Source: Aneurinibacillus terranovensis DSM 18919
Lineage (GTDB): Bacteria; Bacillota; Bacilli; Aneurinibacillales; Aneurinibacillaceae
DNA: 33,637 nucleotides
Direction of reading: 5' to 3'
NCBI RefSeq assembly: GCF_000430625.1
Contig: NZ_AUMJ01000063.1
Span: 1 to 33,637, forward strand
Shown: positions 22,905 through 30,408 of the stretch, piece by piece
Position numbering within the stretch: the first letter of the stretch is position 1
How the letters are laid out: the number at the start of each line of letters is the position of its first letter
Notes under the pieces: generated by a model
What the model was told of the DNA's origin: nothing
Databases searched by the model: none
Seen by the model: only the letters and a program-made list of their open reading frames with translations
Translations under genes and position numbers: made by a program

Positions 22905-23753
22905 GTGAGAAAAGGATTGTTATTTATTTTAGTATTGGTTTTAACCGCAGGCTTAACCGCTTGTGGTGCAAAACCGGATATTCCAGCCAGCAGTTCAAGC
23001 GGTTCATCGTCTGGTAATTCAACTAAAGACAGTACAACTCAAGGGAACACCCTGGATGCGATTAAAAAGGCGGGAAAAATTACAATTGCTGTAGATGATA
23101 CATTCCCTCCAATGGAATTTCGTAATGATAAAAATGAACTGGTCGGATTTGATGTTGACCTTGCGAAAGCCATTACAAAGCAGATTGGCGTAGAAGCCAA
23201 TTTTGTTCCTACCGCCTGGGATGGGATTCTCCCAGGTTTGGATGCCAAAAAATATGATGTCATCATGTCTTCTATGAATATAACCGATGAACGCAAGCAA
23301 AAAGTTAATTTTGCGGAATATCTTAAGCTTGGCCAAATTGTGGTTGTAAAAGCGGGAAATCCAAAAGGCATTAAATCTGTTCAGGATCTTAAAGGTAAGG
23401 TTGTTGGTGTACAAATGGGGACAACCAGTGAAACGGCGGTTAGAAAAATTGCGGGAATTAAAGACATCAAGACGTATAACGGGTATACGGATGCGTTTAA
23501 CGATATGGGTCTGGGAAGGCTCGATGCGATTGTTGCCGCAGAGGCGGTTGGCCGTTACTATATGAAGACGAAACCAGGTGTATATGAAGTTGTTGGGGAT
23601 ACGTTCCAAAGTCTGCCGGTTGGGATAGCGGTTCGTAAAGGTGATAAAGACCTGTTAGACGCATTAAACAAGGCTGTCGAAGAAGTGAAAAAGAACGGAG
23701 AGTATGCAAAAGTTAGCAAACAGTGGTTTGGTACGGATAAATCTAACGAATAG
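22905..23753 (+). CDS. Amino-acid ABC transporter binding lipoprotein
   Basis: The 282-residue protein starts at GTG behind AAAAAGGGGTTGCAATA. It has a lipoprotein signal with lipobox LTAC (Cys20), a Ser-rich linker (about 26-45) and a family 3 solute-binding domain: GKITIAVDDTFPPMEF, GFDVDLAKAI, WDGILPGLDAKKYDVIMSSMNIT and, near the end, GIAVRKGDKDLLDALNKAVEE. It should be anchored outside the membrane and deliver a polar amino acid or derivative to the next two proteins. It resembles cystine and S-conjugate binders (TcyA, YxeM) but the ligand cannot be assigned. A hairpin after the stop may keep its level above that of the membrane parts. Confidence 0.93.
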   Translation: MRKGLLFILVLVLTAGLTACGAKPDIPASSSSGSSSGNSTKDSTTQGNTLDAIKKAGKITIAVDDTFPPMEFRNDKNELVGFDVDLAKAITKQIGVEANFVPTAWDGILPGLDAKKYDVIMSSMNITDERKQKVNFAEYLKLGQIVVVKAGNPKGIKSVQDLKGKVVGVQMGTTSETAVRKIAGIKDIKTYNGYTDAFNDMGLGRLDAIVAAEAVGRYYMKTKPGVYEVVGDTFQSLPVGIAVRKGDKDLLDALNKAVEEVKKNGEYAKVSKQWFGTDKSNE

Positions 23754-23775
23754 CAACAGAATCCTGCCTCACCGG

Positions 23776-23815
23776 GTAAATCGGAACAAGATTGTTCCGA
23801 TTTACTTTATTTTGT
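23776..23815 (+). terminator. Hairpin between binding protein and permease genes
   Basis: GTAAATCGGAACAA (23776-23789) pairs with TTGTTCCGATTTAC (23792-23805), followed by TTTATTTTG. The interrupted T tract suggests partial termination, a known way to make more binding protein than permease. Confidence 0.75.
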
Positions 23816-23870
23816 AGATAAAAAAGTATTCTTTATTGGACGCGTATGTAATTTTTAAGGAGGAATTTTT

Positions 23871-24533
23871 TTGTCTGATTTTTTAAGTTTTTCAATCACT
23901 TACTTGCCGTATTTGCTCCAGGGTGCGCTTGTAACGGTTGAAATTGCCGCTTTGTCTGTTATTATCGGGTCTCTTTTGGGAGTACTGGTTGGGTTGGGAA
24001 GGGTTTCTCATAACCGGCTCTTTTCCCAGATTAGCCGGTTTTATATATGGGTAATCAGGGGAACCCCTCTTTTACTGCAATTATTGTTTATTCATTTTGC
24101 CCTGCCGACGATCAATGACGCGCTTACCTTTCCGCCTTTTGTTTCCGCCACGATTGCCCTTTCGATGAACGCCGCCGCTTATATTGGCGAGATTACGAGG
24201 GGAGCTATTCAATCGATTGATAAAGGCCAGATGGAAGCAGCCCGTTCTCTGGGGATGAGTTATGGAATGGGCATGCGCCGAATTATTGTTCCACAGGCGT
24301 TTCGCCGCATGTTACCTCCCCTGGGAAATGAATTTATTGCTCTGATAAAAGAATCGTCCCTCGTATCGACCATTGCTTTGTATGAACTTCTGCGTACTGG
24401 ACAGCAAATTATAAGCAGTACCTTCCGCTATATAGAGGTTTTCATCCTTGTCGGTATTATCTACCTTGTATTGACAACCGTGATGACCTATTTCGTTGGA
24501 ATCATCGAGAAAAAAATGGGGGCATATGAATGA
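23871..24533 (+). CDS. Amino-acid ABC transporter permease
   Basis: A 220-residue HisM/GlnP-type permease with about five membrane segments. The family signature is [17 protein letters not shown] early on. The ATPase-docking EAA loop is [34 protein letters not shown] (about 123-156). It starts at TTG 23871 behind TAAGGAGGAATTTTT. Its stop overlaps the ATPase start (ATGA). It likely forms a homodimeric channel with the ATPase dimer. Confidence 0.94.
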   Translation: MSDFLSFSITYLPYLLQGALVTVEIAALSVIIGSLLGVLVGLGRVSHNRLFSQISRFYIWVIRGTPLLLQLLFIHFALPTINDALTFPPFVSATIALSMNAAAYIGEITRGAIQSIDKGQMEAARSLGMSYGMGMRRIIVPQAFRRMLPPLGNEFIALIKESSLVSTIALYELLRTGQQIISSTFRYIEVFILVGIIYLVLTTVMTYFVGIIEKKMGAYE

Positions 24534-25282
24534 TTCGTTGTGAAAATGTTAAAAAACGTTTCGGTGATGTAGAGGTGCTAAAGGGAATTGATTTGCGAGT
24601 AGAAGCCGGTGAAGTTGTTGTTATTATTGGACCCAGCGGATCTGGGAAAAGCACGTTTCTTCGTTGCTTGAATTATTTGGAGAAGATTGATAATGGCATG
24701 GTTCATGTGAATGGCAAACTTCTCGGAAAAAGGGAAGTTGGCGGCAGACTGGTCGAAGACAAAGAAAAGCATATTAACAAACTGCGGGAAGATATCGGAA
24801 TGGTTTTCCAACAATTCAATCTTTTTCCTCATATGACCGCCCTGGGTAATGTAATTGAAGCTCCTGTGATGGTTAAGAAGATGTCGAAGGATCAAGCCGT
24901 CAAAAAAGGGCTGGAACTGTTGGACAAAGTTGGATTAAAAGAGAAGGCCAATGAGTATCCGAATCGTTTGTCCGGGGGGCAAAAACAAAGGGTAGCTATC
25001 GCTAGAGCACTTGCTATGAATCCTAAAATCATGTTGTTTGATGAACCGACATCTGCTTTAGACCCGGAATTGGTCGGGGAAGTTCTTCAAGTAATGAAAC
25101 AGTTGGCCAAAGAAGGAATGACAATGGTAGTTGTAACTCACGAGATGGGATTTGCCCGAGAGGTAGCTGACCGTGTAATTTTTATGGACGGCGGCTACAT
25201 TGTTGAGCAGGGTCCGCCTCAGGAAGTGTTTACGAATCCACAGCATGTAAGAACGCGAGAATTCCTTAGCCATATTCGTTAA
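24530..25282 (+). CDS. Amino-acid ABC transporter ATPase
   Basis: A 250-residue cytosolic ATPase of the GlnQ/HisP/YxeO group: Walker [10 protein letters not shown] (about 34-42), Q-loop [13 protein letters not shown], signature [15 protein letters not shown], Walker [17 protein letters not shown] and H-loop [14 protein letters not shown]. All catalytic residues are present. It is coupled to the permease by a four-base overlap. Confidence 0.95.
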   Translation: MIRCENVKKRFGDVEVLKGIDLRVEAGEVVVIIGPSGSGKSTFLRCLNYLEKIDNGMVHVNGKLLGKREVGGRLVEDKEKHINKLREDIGMVFQQFNLFPHMTALGNVIEAPVMVKKMSKDQAVKKGLELLDKVGLKEKANEYPNRLSGGQKQRVAIARALAMNPKIMLFDEPTSALDPELVGEVLQVMKQLAKEGMTMVVVTHEMGFAREVADRVIFMDGGYIVEQGPPQEVFTNPQHVRTREFLSHIR

Positions 25283-25300
25283 TAAGGAGGAGGGAATAGA

Positions 25301-26530
25301 ATGAAAAATGATACTCAGGCAAAACATAAAGTAACAGAAAGAATTCTGCAGTTGGCCGATCACTGGCATTCCCGTTTGGTAGAGATCCGGAGAGAGTTTC
25401 ACATGTACCCTGAGTTAAGCAATCAGGAATTCCGCACAACTTCGAGAATTAACGAAATGCTTCAGGAATTCTCGATCGAAAAGATAGAAACAAATCTGAC
25501 GACAGGTACGGCAGCCATTCTGCACGGAAAACAGGACGGCCCTGTCATTGCCATTCGGGCCGATATTGATGCTCTGCCGATTCAGGAAGAAAATGAGTGG
25601 AAATTCAAATCGAAACATGAAGGGATTAGCCATGCCTGCGGTCACGATTTTCATACCGCAATAGCGATAGGAGCCGCCTTAATCCTGCGCGATTTACAGG
25701 ACGAATTTCCGGGTAAGCAGTTGCCGGGCTCGGTGAAATTTTTCTTTCAGCCGGCAGAGGAAACGGAAGGCGGCGCGGAATCAATGATTCATGCAGGCCT
25801 TCTGCAGAATCCTTCTGTGAATGCCATAATCGGGCTGCATAATAAGCCCGAAATTCCCGCCGGAACGATTGGGATAAAAGAAGGTTTTTTGATGGGCAGC
25901 GTGGATGACTTTCGCATTTGCATTAAGGGGAAAGGGGGGCATGCGGCTCTTCCTGAAAAGACCATCGATCCGATTGTGATCGGTTCGGCCGTTGTGCAGC
26001 TTTTGCAGACGATTGTGAGCCGGGCCGTTTCCCCTTTAGAGTCTGCTGTTGTCACGGTCGGGCAATTTCACGCCGGCCATGCTACGAACGTCATTCCAAA
26101 CGAAGCGGTAATCGCCGGAACCGTGCGAACATCGAGTCCGGCGATACAAAACCGGATTGAGAACCTGCTTACGCAATCCGTTCGCCAAACGGTAGAGGCG
26201 ATGGGGGGCAAAGCTGAAATCGAATACGCACGCTTATACCCGCCCGTTGTAAATGATGCGAAGGTGGCGGCGGTTTTGAAGCAATCGGCTGTGAAAATCG
26301 TCGGCGCTACCCATACTCTGGAAGCTGAACCAACGATGGGGGGAGAAGACTTTTCCTTCTTCCAGTTGGAGGTTCCCGGATGCTATTACTGGCTCGGTAC
26401 CGGCAATCCGGAAAAAGGTGTGATACATGGCTGGCATCATCCTGAATTTAAAGTGGATGAAGAGGCGATTAAAACAGGCTCGGCTATGATGGCCCAGTCT
26501 GTTCTGGACCTGATGGACAAGTTGAAATAA
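25301..26530 (+). CDS. M20 amidohydrolase (YxeP/HipO-like)
   Basis: A 409-residue metal-dependent hydrolase of N-acyl amino acids. The two-metal site is visible: Cys113 and His115 in HACGHDFH, Glu153-Glu154 in PAEE, His180 in IIGLHNK and the late His pair in GWHHPEF, with GGEDF before it. The lid domain lies at about 190-305. AAGGAGGAGGGAATAG precedes the ATG, 18 bases after the ATPase gene. The order binding protein, permease, ATPase, M20 enzyme is that of yxeMNOP in B. subtilis, where YxeP deacetylates an imported N-acetyl-S-conjugate of cysteine. A similar task is inferred here; the other enzymes of that pathway are absent. Confidence 0.92.
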   Translation: MKNDTQAKHKVTERILQLADHWHSRLVEIRREFHMYPELSNQEFRTTSRINEMLQEFSIEKIETNLTTGTAAILHGKQDGPVIAIRADIDALPIQEENEWKFKSKHEGISHACGHDFHTAIAIGAALILRDLQDEFPGKQLPGSVKFFFQPAEETEGGAESMIHAGLLQNPSVNAIIGLHNKPEIPAGTIGIKEGFLMGSVDDFRICIKGKGGHAALPEKTIDPIVIGSAVVQLLQTIVSRAVSPLESAVVTVGQFHAGHATNVIPNEAVIAGTVRTSSPAIQNRIENLLTQSVRQTVEAMGGKAEIEYARLYPPVVNDAKVAAVLKQSAVKIVGATHTLEAEPTMGGEDFSFFQLEVPGCYYWLGTGNPEKGVIHGWHHPEFKVDEEAIKTGSAMMAQSVLDLMDKLK

Positions 26531-26584
26531 ATGACAGGCGGGTTTAGGCGAGCTATTGTGAACTTCTCTTTTCCGGAGGTACTA

Positions 26585-26715
26585 ATGAGTTTTTATTTTT
26601 TGGAGGTTTATATGTAGGGGTAACAGGCATAGCAGTGAGTGGATGTATCCTTATCATTATTCTGTTGGTTAAACGAAAATCAATACTACAACATTACAAC
26701 GAAAATAAGCAATAA
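26585..26715 (+). pseudogene. 43-codon small membrane protein, frame-broken in a T run
   Basis: ATG 26585 has a perfect ribosome binding site (CCGGAGGTACTA) but stops after MSFYFLEVYM. If one T is added to the T run at 26596-26601, the frame continues as MSFYFFGGLYVGVTGIAVSG, then CILIIILLVKRKSILQ and on to TAA 26713-26715, directly before a terminator. That gives 43 residues with one membrane segment and a basic cytosolic end. The present length of 131 bases is one short of 44 codons. Either a decayed gene or a sequencing indel. Confidence 0.5.
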
Positions 26716-26724
26716 CTTGCAAGA

Positions 26725-26753
26725 AGGAAAAGAGCTCATTGAGCTCTTTTCCT
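26725..26753. terminator. Bidirectional terminator
   Basis: AGGAAAAGAGCTC (26725-26737) is followed by ATT and its exact complement (26741-26753), with TTTTCC in the stem end on both strands. It lies between the amidohydrolase unit and the convergent EamA gene. Confidence 0.7.
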
Positions 26754-26765
26754 ATCAGTCTATCC

Positions 26766-27695
26766 TTATGTCTCCGCATGCCTTTTTCCTTCCTGTCGTC
26801 TATTTTTCGCCGGCAGAGAAGTGATCAAGACCCCGAGGAGAATTAAGCACCCTCCGATAAAAAACGTGGAACCGAGCTGTTCGCCAAGAATCAGCCAGCC
26901 GAGCAACGCACCGACAACCGGCTGAAGGAAGAAAAAGAGAGATCCGGTTCCCGCCTCCACAAGCTGCATGCCCTTATTCCAGAGAAAGAAAGCCCCGGCA
27001 GTAGAAACCACCCCAAGGTAAAGCACAGACAGCCAGACCGAGAGCTGATTGAGTCCGGTTACCGGGAGAAAACGCCACTCGACAACCATCGCAGGCGTAG
27101 TAAAAATGCCCGCCCACAGTATCGCGTACGTCGTAATGAGAAGGGGCGAATACCGGTCGGATGCTTTTTTCGCCAGGACGGAGAGCAGCCCCCATGTCAG
27201 GGCGGCGCCGATTAAAGCAAGATTGCCGACCATCGCGGAACGGCTCATTTCAAAAGCTCCCCCCCACCCCACTACAATGATCACTCCGATAGAGGCAAGC
27301 AGGACGGACAATATTTTCTTGCCGGTAAGTGCTTCGCCGAGCATGAAGTAGGCAAAAACCACGATAAAAGTGGGACTTGCTGATGTGAGGATGGCACCCA
27401 TATGGGCGGATGACAGCCATGTGCCGATAAACTGCAGGCCGACGGAAAGAAAATAGCCGGTAAAGCCAATCCTCATAAACAGATACCGATCCGAAGGAAG
27501 GGGACGGGAAAGCCTTTGTTTTTTTACCAGGAGCCATAGAACGACAAATCCGACAAAATACCTCATCCACAGCAGGGTAAAAGGCGGAATATGGCTCAGA
27601 GCTATTTTGCTGATTACATACATACCACCCCAAATACTGGCGGCGGTTCCTAAGGCGAGACATCCGATCAGGATGTTTTTATTGTCATCTTTCAT
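26766..27695 (-). CDS. EamA/DMT-family exporter
   Basis: A 309-residue protein with ten membrane segments made of two EamA halves (about 10-145 and 155-293). Typical motifs are AASIWGGMYVISKIAL, PFTLLWMRYF and ALTWGLLSVL in the first part and PVVGALLGWLILGEQL in the last. Members export amino acids, metabolites or drugs; no substrate can be named. ACGGAGGTATGTGTAA precedes the ATG. Upstream lie a 15-codon leader ORF and a hairpin that could control it. Confidence 0.92.
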   Translation of the reverse strand: MKDDNKNILIGCLALGTAASIWGGMYVISKIALSHIPPFTLLWMRYFVGFVVLWLLVKKQRLSRPLPSDRYLFMRIGFTGYFLSVGLQFIGTWLSSAHMGAILTSASPTFIVVFAYFMLGEALTGKKILSVLLASIGVIIVVGWGGAFEMSRSAMVGNLALIGAALTWGLLSVLAKKASDRYSPLLITTYAILWAGIFTTPAMVVEWRFLPVTGLNQLSVWLSVLYLGVVSTAGAFFLWNKGMQLVEAGTGSLFFFLQPVVGALLGWLILGEQLGSTFFIGGCLILLGVLITSLPAKNRRQEGKRHAET

Positions 27696-27730
27696 TTACA
27701 CATACCTCCGTTTTGCAATGATGTTTGCGA

Positions 27731-27754
27731 TAACGGGGTACGCTGCCCCCGTTA
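27731..27754 (-). promoter_or_regulatory. Hairpin between leader ORF and EamA gene
   Basis: TAACGGGG and CCCCGTTA (27731-27738 and 27747-27754) form an 8-bp stem. On the - strand it begins directly after the leader stop codon and 35 bases before the EamA start. No T tract follows, so it is not a plain terminator; it may pause polymerase, shield the message or be part of a switch. Confidence 0.5.
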
Positions 27755-27802
27755 CTAGATGCGGAGGCTGGGTACATCGCGTTCGGTGCGAATCGGTTTC
27801 AT
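27755..27802 (-). CDS. 15-residue leader peptide before the EamA exporter
   Basis: ATG 27800-27802 stands behind AAAGGAGTTACTGCT, a strong ribosome binding site, and encodes MKPIRTERDVPSLRI before TAG. The stop codon touches the hairpin at 27731-27754. A short translated ORF with three arginines, a hairpin and then a transporter is the usual layout of translation-sensing leaders. Regulation by ribosome stalling or speed is inferred. Confidence 0.5.
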   Translation of the reverse strand: MKPIRTERDVPSLRI

Positions 27803-27967
27803 AGCAGTAACTCCTTTCGCTTGGATTCTTCCTTCCATTTTACAATCTATGCCTTTCTTCAACAAGCTTGGATACGCTGCTGTGAGAATTGTCGGACGAT
27901 TTATGAGCCACACGTTCCTTTTTTGTTCTATACTTAAACATAAGATAAAACGCGAGGAGGAAGGAAA

Positions 27968-28326
27968 ATGAATCAATCGGTTGAAGTAGAGGTGTTTACT
28001 TATTATAAAGAAGGAATTTTACAGCTTATTTTGCTTGGAGGGAATATCATTTCCCTAACCATGGAAAAAGCAAAAAATATATTCCCCCTTCTGGCTGCTC
28101 TCGGTTCCGGTATGAGTAAGAGTGTTCAGCGTTTCAATATTGCGGCGCTGCACACACATAAAGCAGGAAAAGGCCAGAAGAGAAACAGAAACGAATCGTT
28201 GAATGGCTCCCATGGTTTTGTGAATTATACGTTTTTTCCAAATCGCGGCTTGTCGTACGTTCCCACGGGATAATCTGGACGGAGGTAATATTCGCTGCCT
28301 GGAAATGCTATAATGAGAGGAGGTAA
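27968..28326 (+). pseudogene. Unknown ~119-codon gene with a one-base frame break
   Basis: ATG 27968 behind CGAGGAGGAAGGAAA opens a good frame, MNQSVEVEVFTYYKEGILQL and onward to LHTHKAGK near 28170. After that point the same frame loses protein character and stops at 28273. Another frame reads RPEEKQKRIVEWLPWFCELY, then VFSKSRLVVRSHGIIWTEV and IFAAWKCYNERR up to TAA 28324-28326, which has the Trp, Phe and Arg content of a genuine protein. The total of 359 bases is one short of 120 codons. A base lost near 28155-28175 explains it. No family recognised. Confidence 0.5.
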
Positions 28327-28352
28327 ATTTTCCAAATAGAAAGGTAAATATA

Positions 28353-29096
28353 ATGAGCGCCATATTAGAAGTGAATCAAGTAACGGGCGGCTACAGCAAA
28401 AACAGGCCGGTCATTCATAATCTTACGTTTAATGTGCACCCGCGTGAGATGGTCGGTCTGATCGGCCTTAACGGAGCGGGAAAGAGTACCACCATTAAAC
28501 ATATTTTAGGACTGCTGGAACCTGTGGCAGGTTCGGTTCTTGTCAATCAGAAATCCCTTCACGAAGCTCCGGAAGCTTACCGATCGTCTTATACCTACGT
28601 TCCTGAAACCCCCCTTGTATACGATGATTTAACGTTGTATGAACACCTCGAAGTGACGGCTATGGCTTATAATCTCAATAAAGAAACGTTTCAAGAGCGG
28701 GTTTCCATTCTGCTGGATGAATTCAATATGAAAGACAAACAGAATATGTTTCCCCGCCATATGTCAAAGGGGATGCGGCAGAAGCTCATGATTATGAGTG
28801 CATTTCTTGTACAGCCTTCCCTCTATATTATTGATGAGCCTTTCGTGGGCCTTGACCCGCTCGGAATTCGTTCACTGCTGGATTTAATGGTAAAAATGAA
28901 GAACACCGGTGCCGGTATTCTGATGAGTTCCCACATCCTTTCTACGGTTGAACGATATTGTGACCGGTTTATTATTCTGCACAATGGCCGGATTAAAGCG
29001 GTCGGTACACTGGCGGAAATACGGGCGCAGGCCAATCTGCCTGATTTCACATTAGAGGAAATATTTTACGAGTTAACAAAGGACGAGCAGGCATGA
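28353..29096 (+). CDS. ecsA: ABC transporter ATPase EcsA
   Basis: A 247-residue ATPase with Walker A GLNGAGKST (about 38-46), signature MSKGMRQKLMIMSAF in a variant form, Walker B LYIIDEPFVGLDPLG and H-loop SSHILSTVE. With EcsB it forms an exporter that in B. subtilis affects protein secretion, competence and the intramembrane protease RasP. AGAAAGGTAAATATA is a moderate ribosome binding site. It overlaps ecsB by four bases. Confidence 0.93.
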   Translation: MSAILEVNQVTGGYSKNRPVIHNLTFNVHPREMVGLIGLNGAGKSTTIKHILGLLEPVAGSVLVNQKSLHEAPEAYRSSYTYVPETPLVYDDLTLYEHLEVTAMAYNLNKETFQERVSILLDEFNMKDKQNMFPRHMSKGMRQKLMIMSAFLVQPSLYIIDEPFVGLDPLGIRSLLDLMVKMKNTGAGILMSSHILSTVERYCDRFIILHNGRIKAVGTLAEIRAQANLPDFTLEEIFYELTKDEQA

Positions 29097-30298
29097 TGAG
29101 TCCGGTAGAACTGTGGAAGAAGCGGGCGGGACTTTTCTGGAAGGAAGCGCTGCGGTATTTTCGCTATATCGGAAATAGTGGAACGCTTACCTTCTTTGGA
29201 TTTGCTTTTATTGTCGGCGCCTACTATTACGGCCAATTGTTGAAGTGGCTGCCAACCGATTATCCTGTGGAATGGGGGATCGCGTTTGTTTTTTCGCTTA
29301 TTCTAACGATAAGTCCCGTACGAACATTTCTGAAAGAGGCGGATTTGGTTTTTCTTCTTCCGGTTGAATGGAGGATGGACGGCTATTTCCGGCATTCGTT
29401 ACGGTATAGTTTTATCTTTCAGGCGATCTATATAGTGATGGTCCTTCTGGTTTTATGGCCGCTGTATACGCACCGGATGGGGCCGAATGCCATGCCTTTC
29501 TATGCTCTGCTTGTTTTCCTGTTGATCATAAAAGGAGCCAATCTTCTCGCAGCCTGGCAGGAGCAGCGGCTGCGGGAAGGAAGACACATTACGTTTCATG
29601 TAATCGTCCGCTTCGCTGCGACACTGTCGGTTATGCTTGTGCTCTTTTGCCGCGGCGTGTATATGGAAGTGGCCGTTTTAAGTTTGATTTACCTGGGCGG
29701 GGGCTGGTTGTATTATCGCTTACTCGGAAAGAGATATGTAAACTGGGAACAGCTTCTCACGGCTGAAAAGGCTTCATTGGCACGGTTTTATCATGTTGTG
29801 AACTGGTTTGTCGATGTCCCTGGAATGGAAACACGGATACATAACCGTCCGCTTTTTCCCTCATTTGTTGACCGGTTAGCGTTCGAGCAGAAGAATACGT
29901 ATACTTATTTATACGGAAAAACGTTTGTCCGTTCAGATTTATTCGGAATGGTCGTTCGGTTAACCCTTGTGGCCTTTCTGTTAATCTGGGCGATCCCGGG
30001 GGATGTGGGAAAAGGTATTATCTATGTGCTGTTTCTTTATATGACCGGCGTACAGCTTTCGACGCTTCGCCAGTATCACCGGGACAGTTTCTGGGGCCAT
30101 ATTTACCCGCTGCGGGAACGGTTTCGTAAAGAGGCCTTGGTGAAGATCATTTATCGGGTCATGGCAGCACAGACAGCCGTTCTGTTTATTGTGCTGCTTG
30201 TTACCGGTATGCGCATCGGGCCCGGACTGGCTGCGCTGCTCATTGGATTTGGCATCTCGTATGGGTACAGCCATAAAATTTTTGTCAAACGGCTGTGA
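29093..30298 (+). CDS. ecsB: ABC transporter permease EcsB
   Basis: A 401-residue membrane protein with about eight to ten segments. The EcsB family pattern is seen in LTISPVRTFLKEADLVFLLPVE (about 64-85), in GKRYVNWEQLLTAEK in the middle and in RFYHVVNWFVDVPG. The third B. subtilis gene, ecsC, is not present. The gene ends at a strong hairpin. Confidence 0.92.
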   Translation: MMSPVELWKKRAGLFWKEALRYFRYIGNSGTLTFFGFAFIVGAYYYGQLLKWLPTDYPVEWGIAFVFSLILTISPVRTFLKEADLVFLLPVEWRMDGYFRHSLRYSFIFQAIYIVMVLLVLWPLYTHRMGPNAMPFYALLVFLLIIKGANLLAAWQEQRLREGRHITFHVIVRFAATLSVMLVLFCRGVYMEVAVLSLIYLGGGWLYYRLLGKRYVNWEQLLTAEKASLARFYHVVNWFVDVPGMETRIHNRPLFPSFVDRLAFEQKNTYTYLYGKTFVRSDLFGMVVRLTLVAFLLIWAIPGDVGKGIIYVLFLYMTGVQLSTLRQYHRDSFWGHIYPLRERFRKEALVKIIYRVMAAQTAVLFIVLLVTGMRIGPGLAALLIGFGISYGYSHKIFVKRL

Positions 30299-30323
30299 AT
30301 GGAATGTTTCGGATGATGAAATG

Positions 30324-30366
30324 AAAAAAGCAGCCCGTGATTACGAAAAAGACAGGGCTGCTTTTT
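30324..30366. terminator. Bidirectional terminator after ecsB
   Basis: AAAAAAGCAGCCC (30324-30336) pairs with GGGCTGCTTTTT (30355-30366) over an 18-base loop. T tracts exist on both strands; the - strand copy can serve the convergent asnO gene. Confidence 0.9.
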
Positions 30367-30408
30367 GGTTCATTTGGTCGCCAAACAGAGTTCGAAATTC
30401 CTGCGAAA

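Noticed and set aside
28055-28363. 102-codon - strand frame opposite the gene before ecsA
   Set aside because: No ribosome binding site; the + strand has a strong one and protein-like frames over the same bases.
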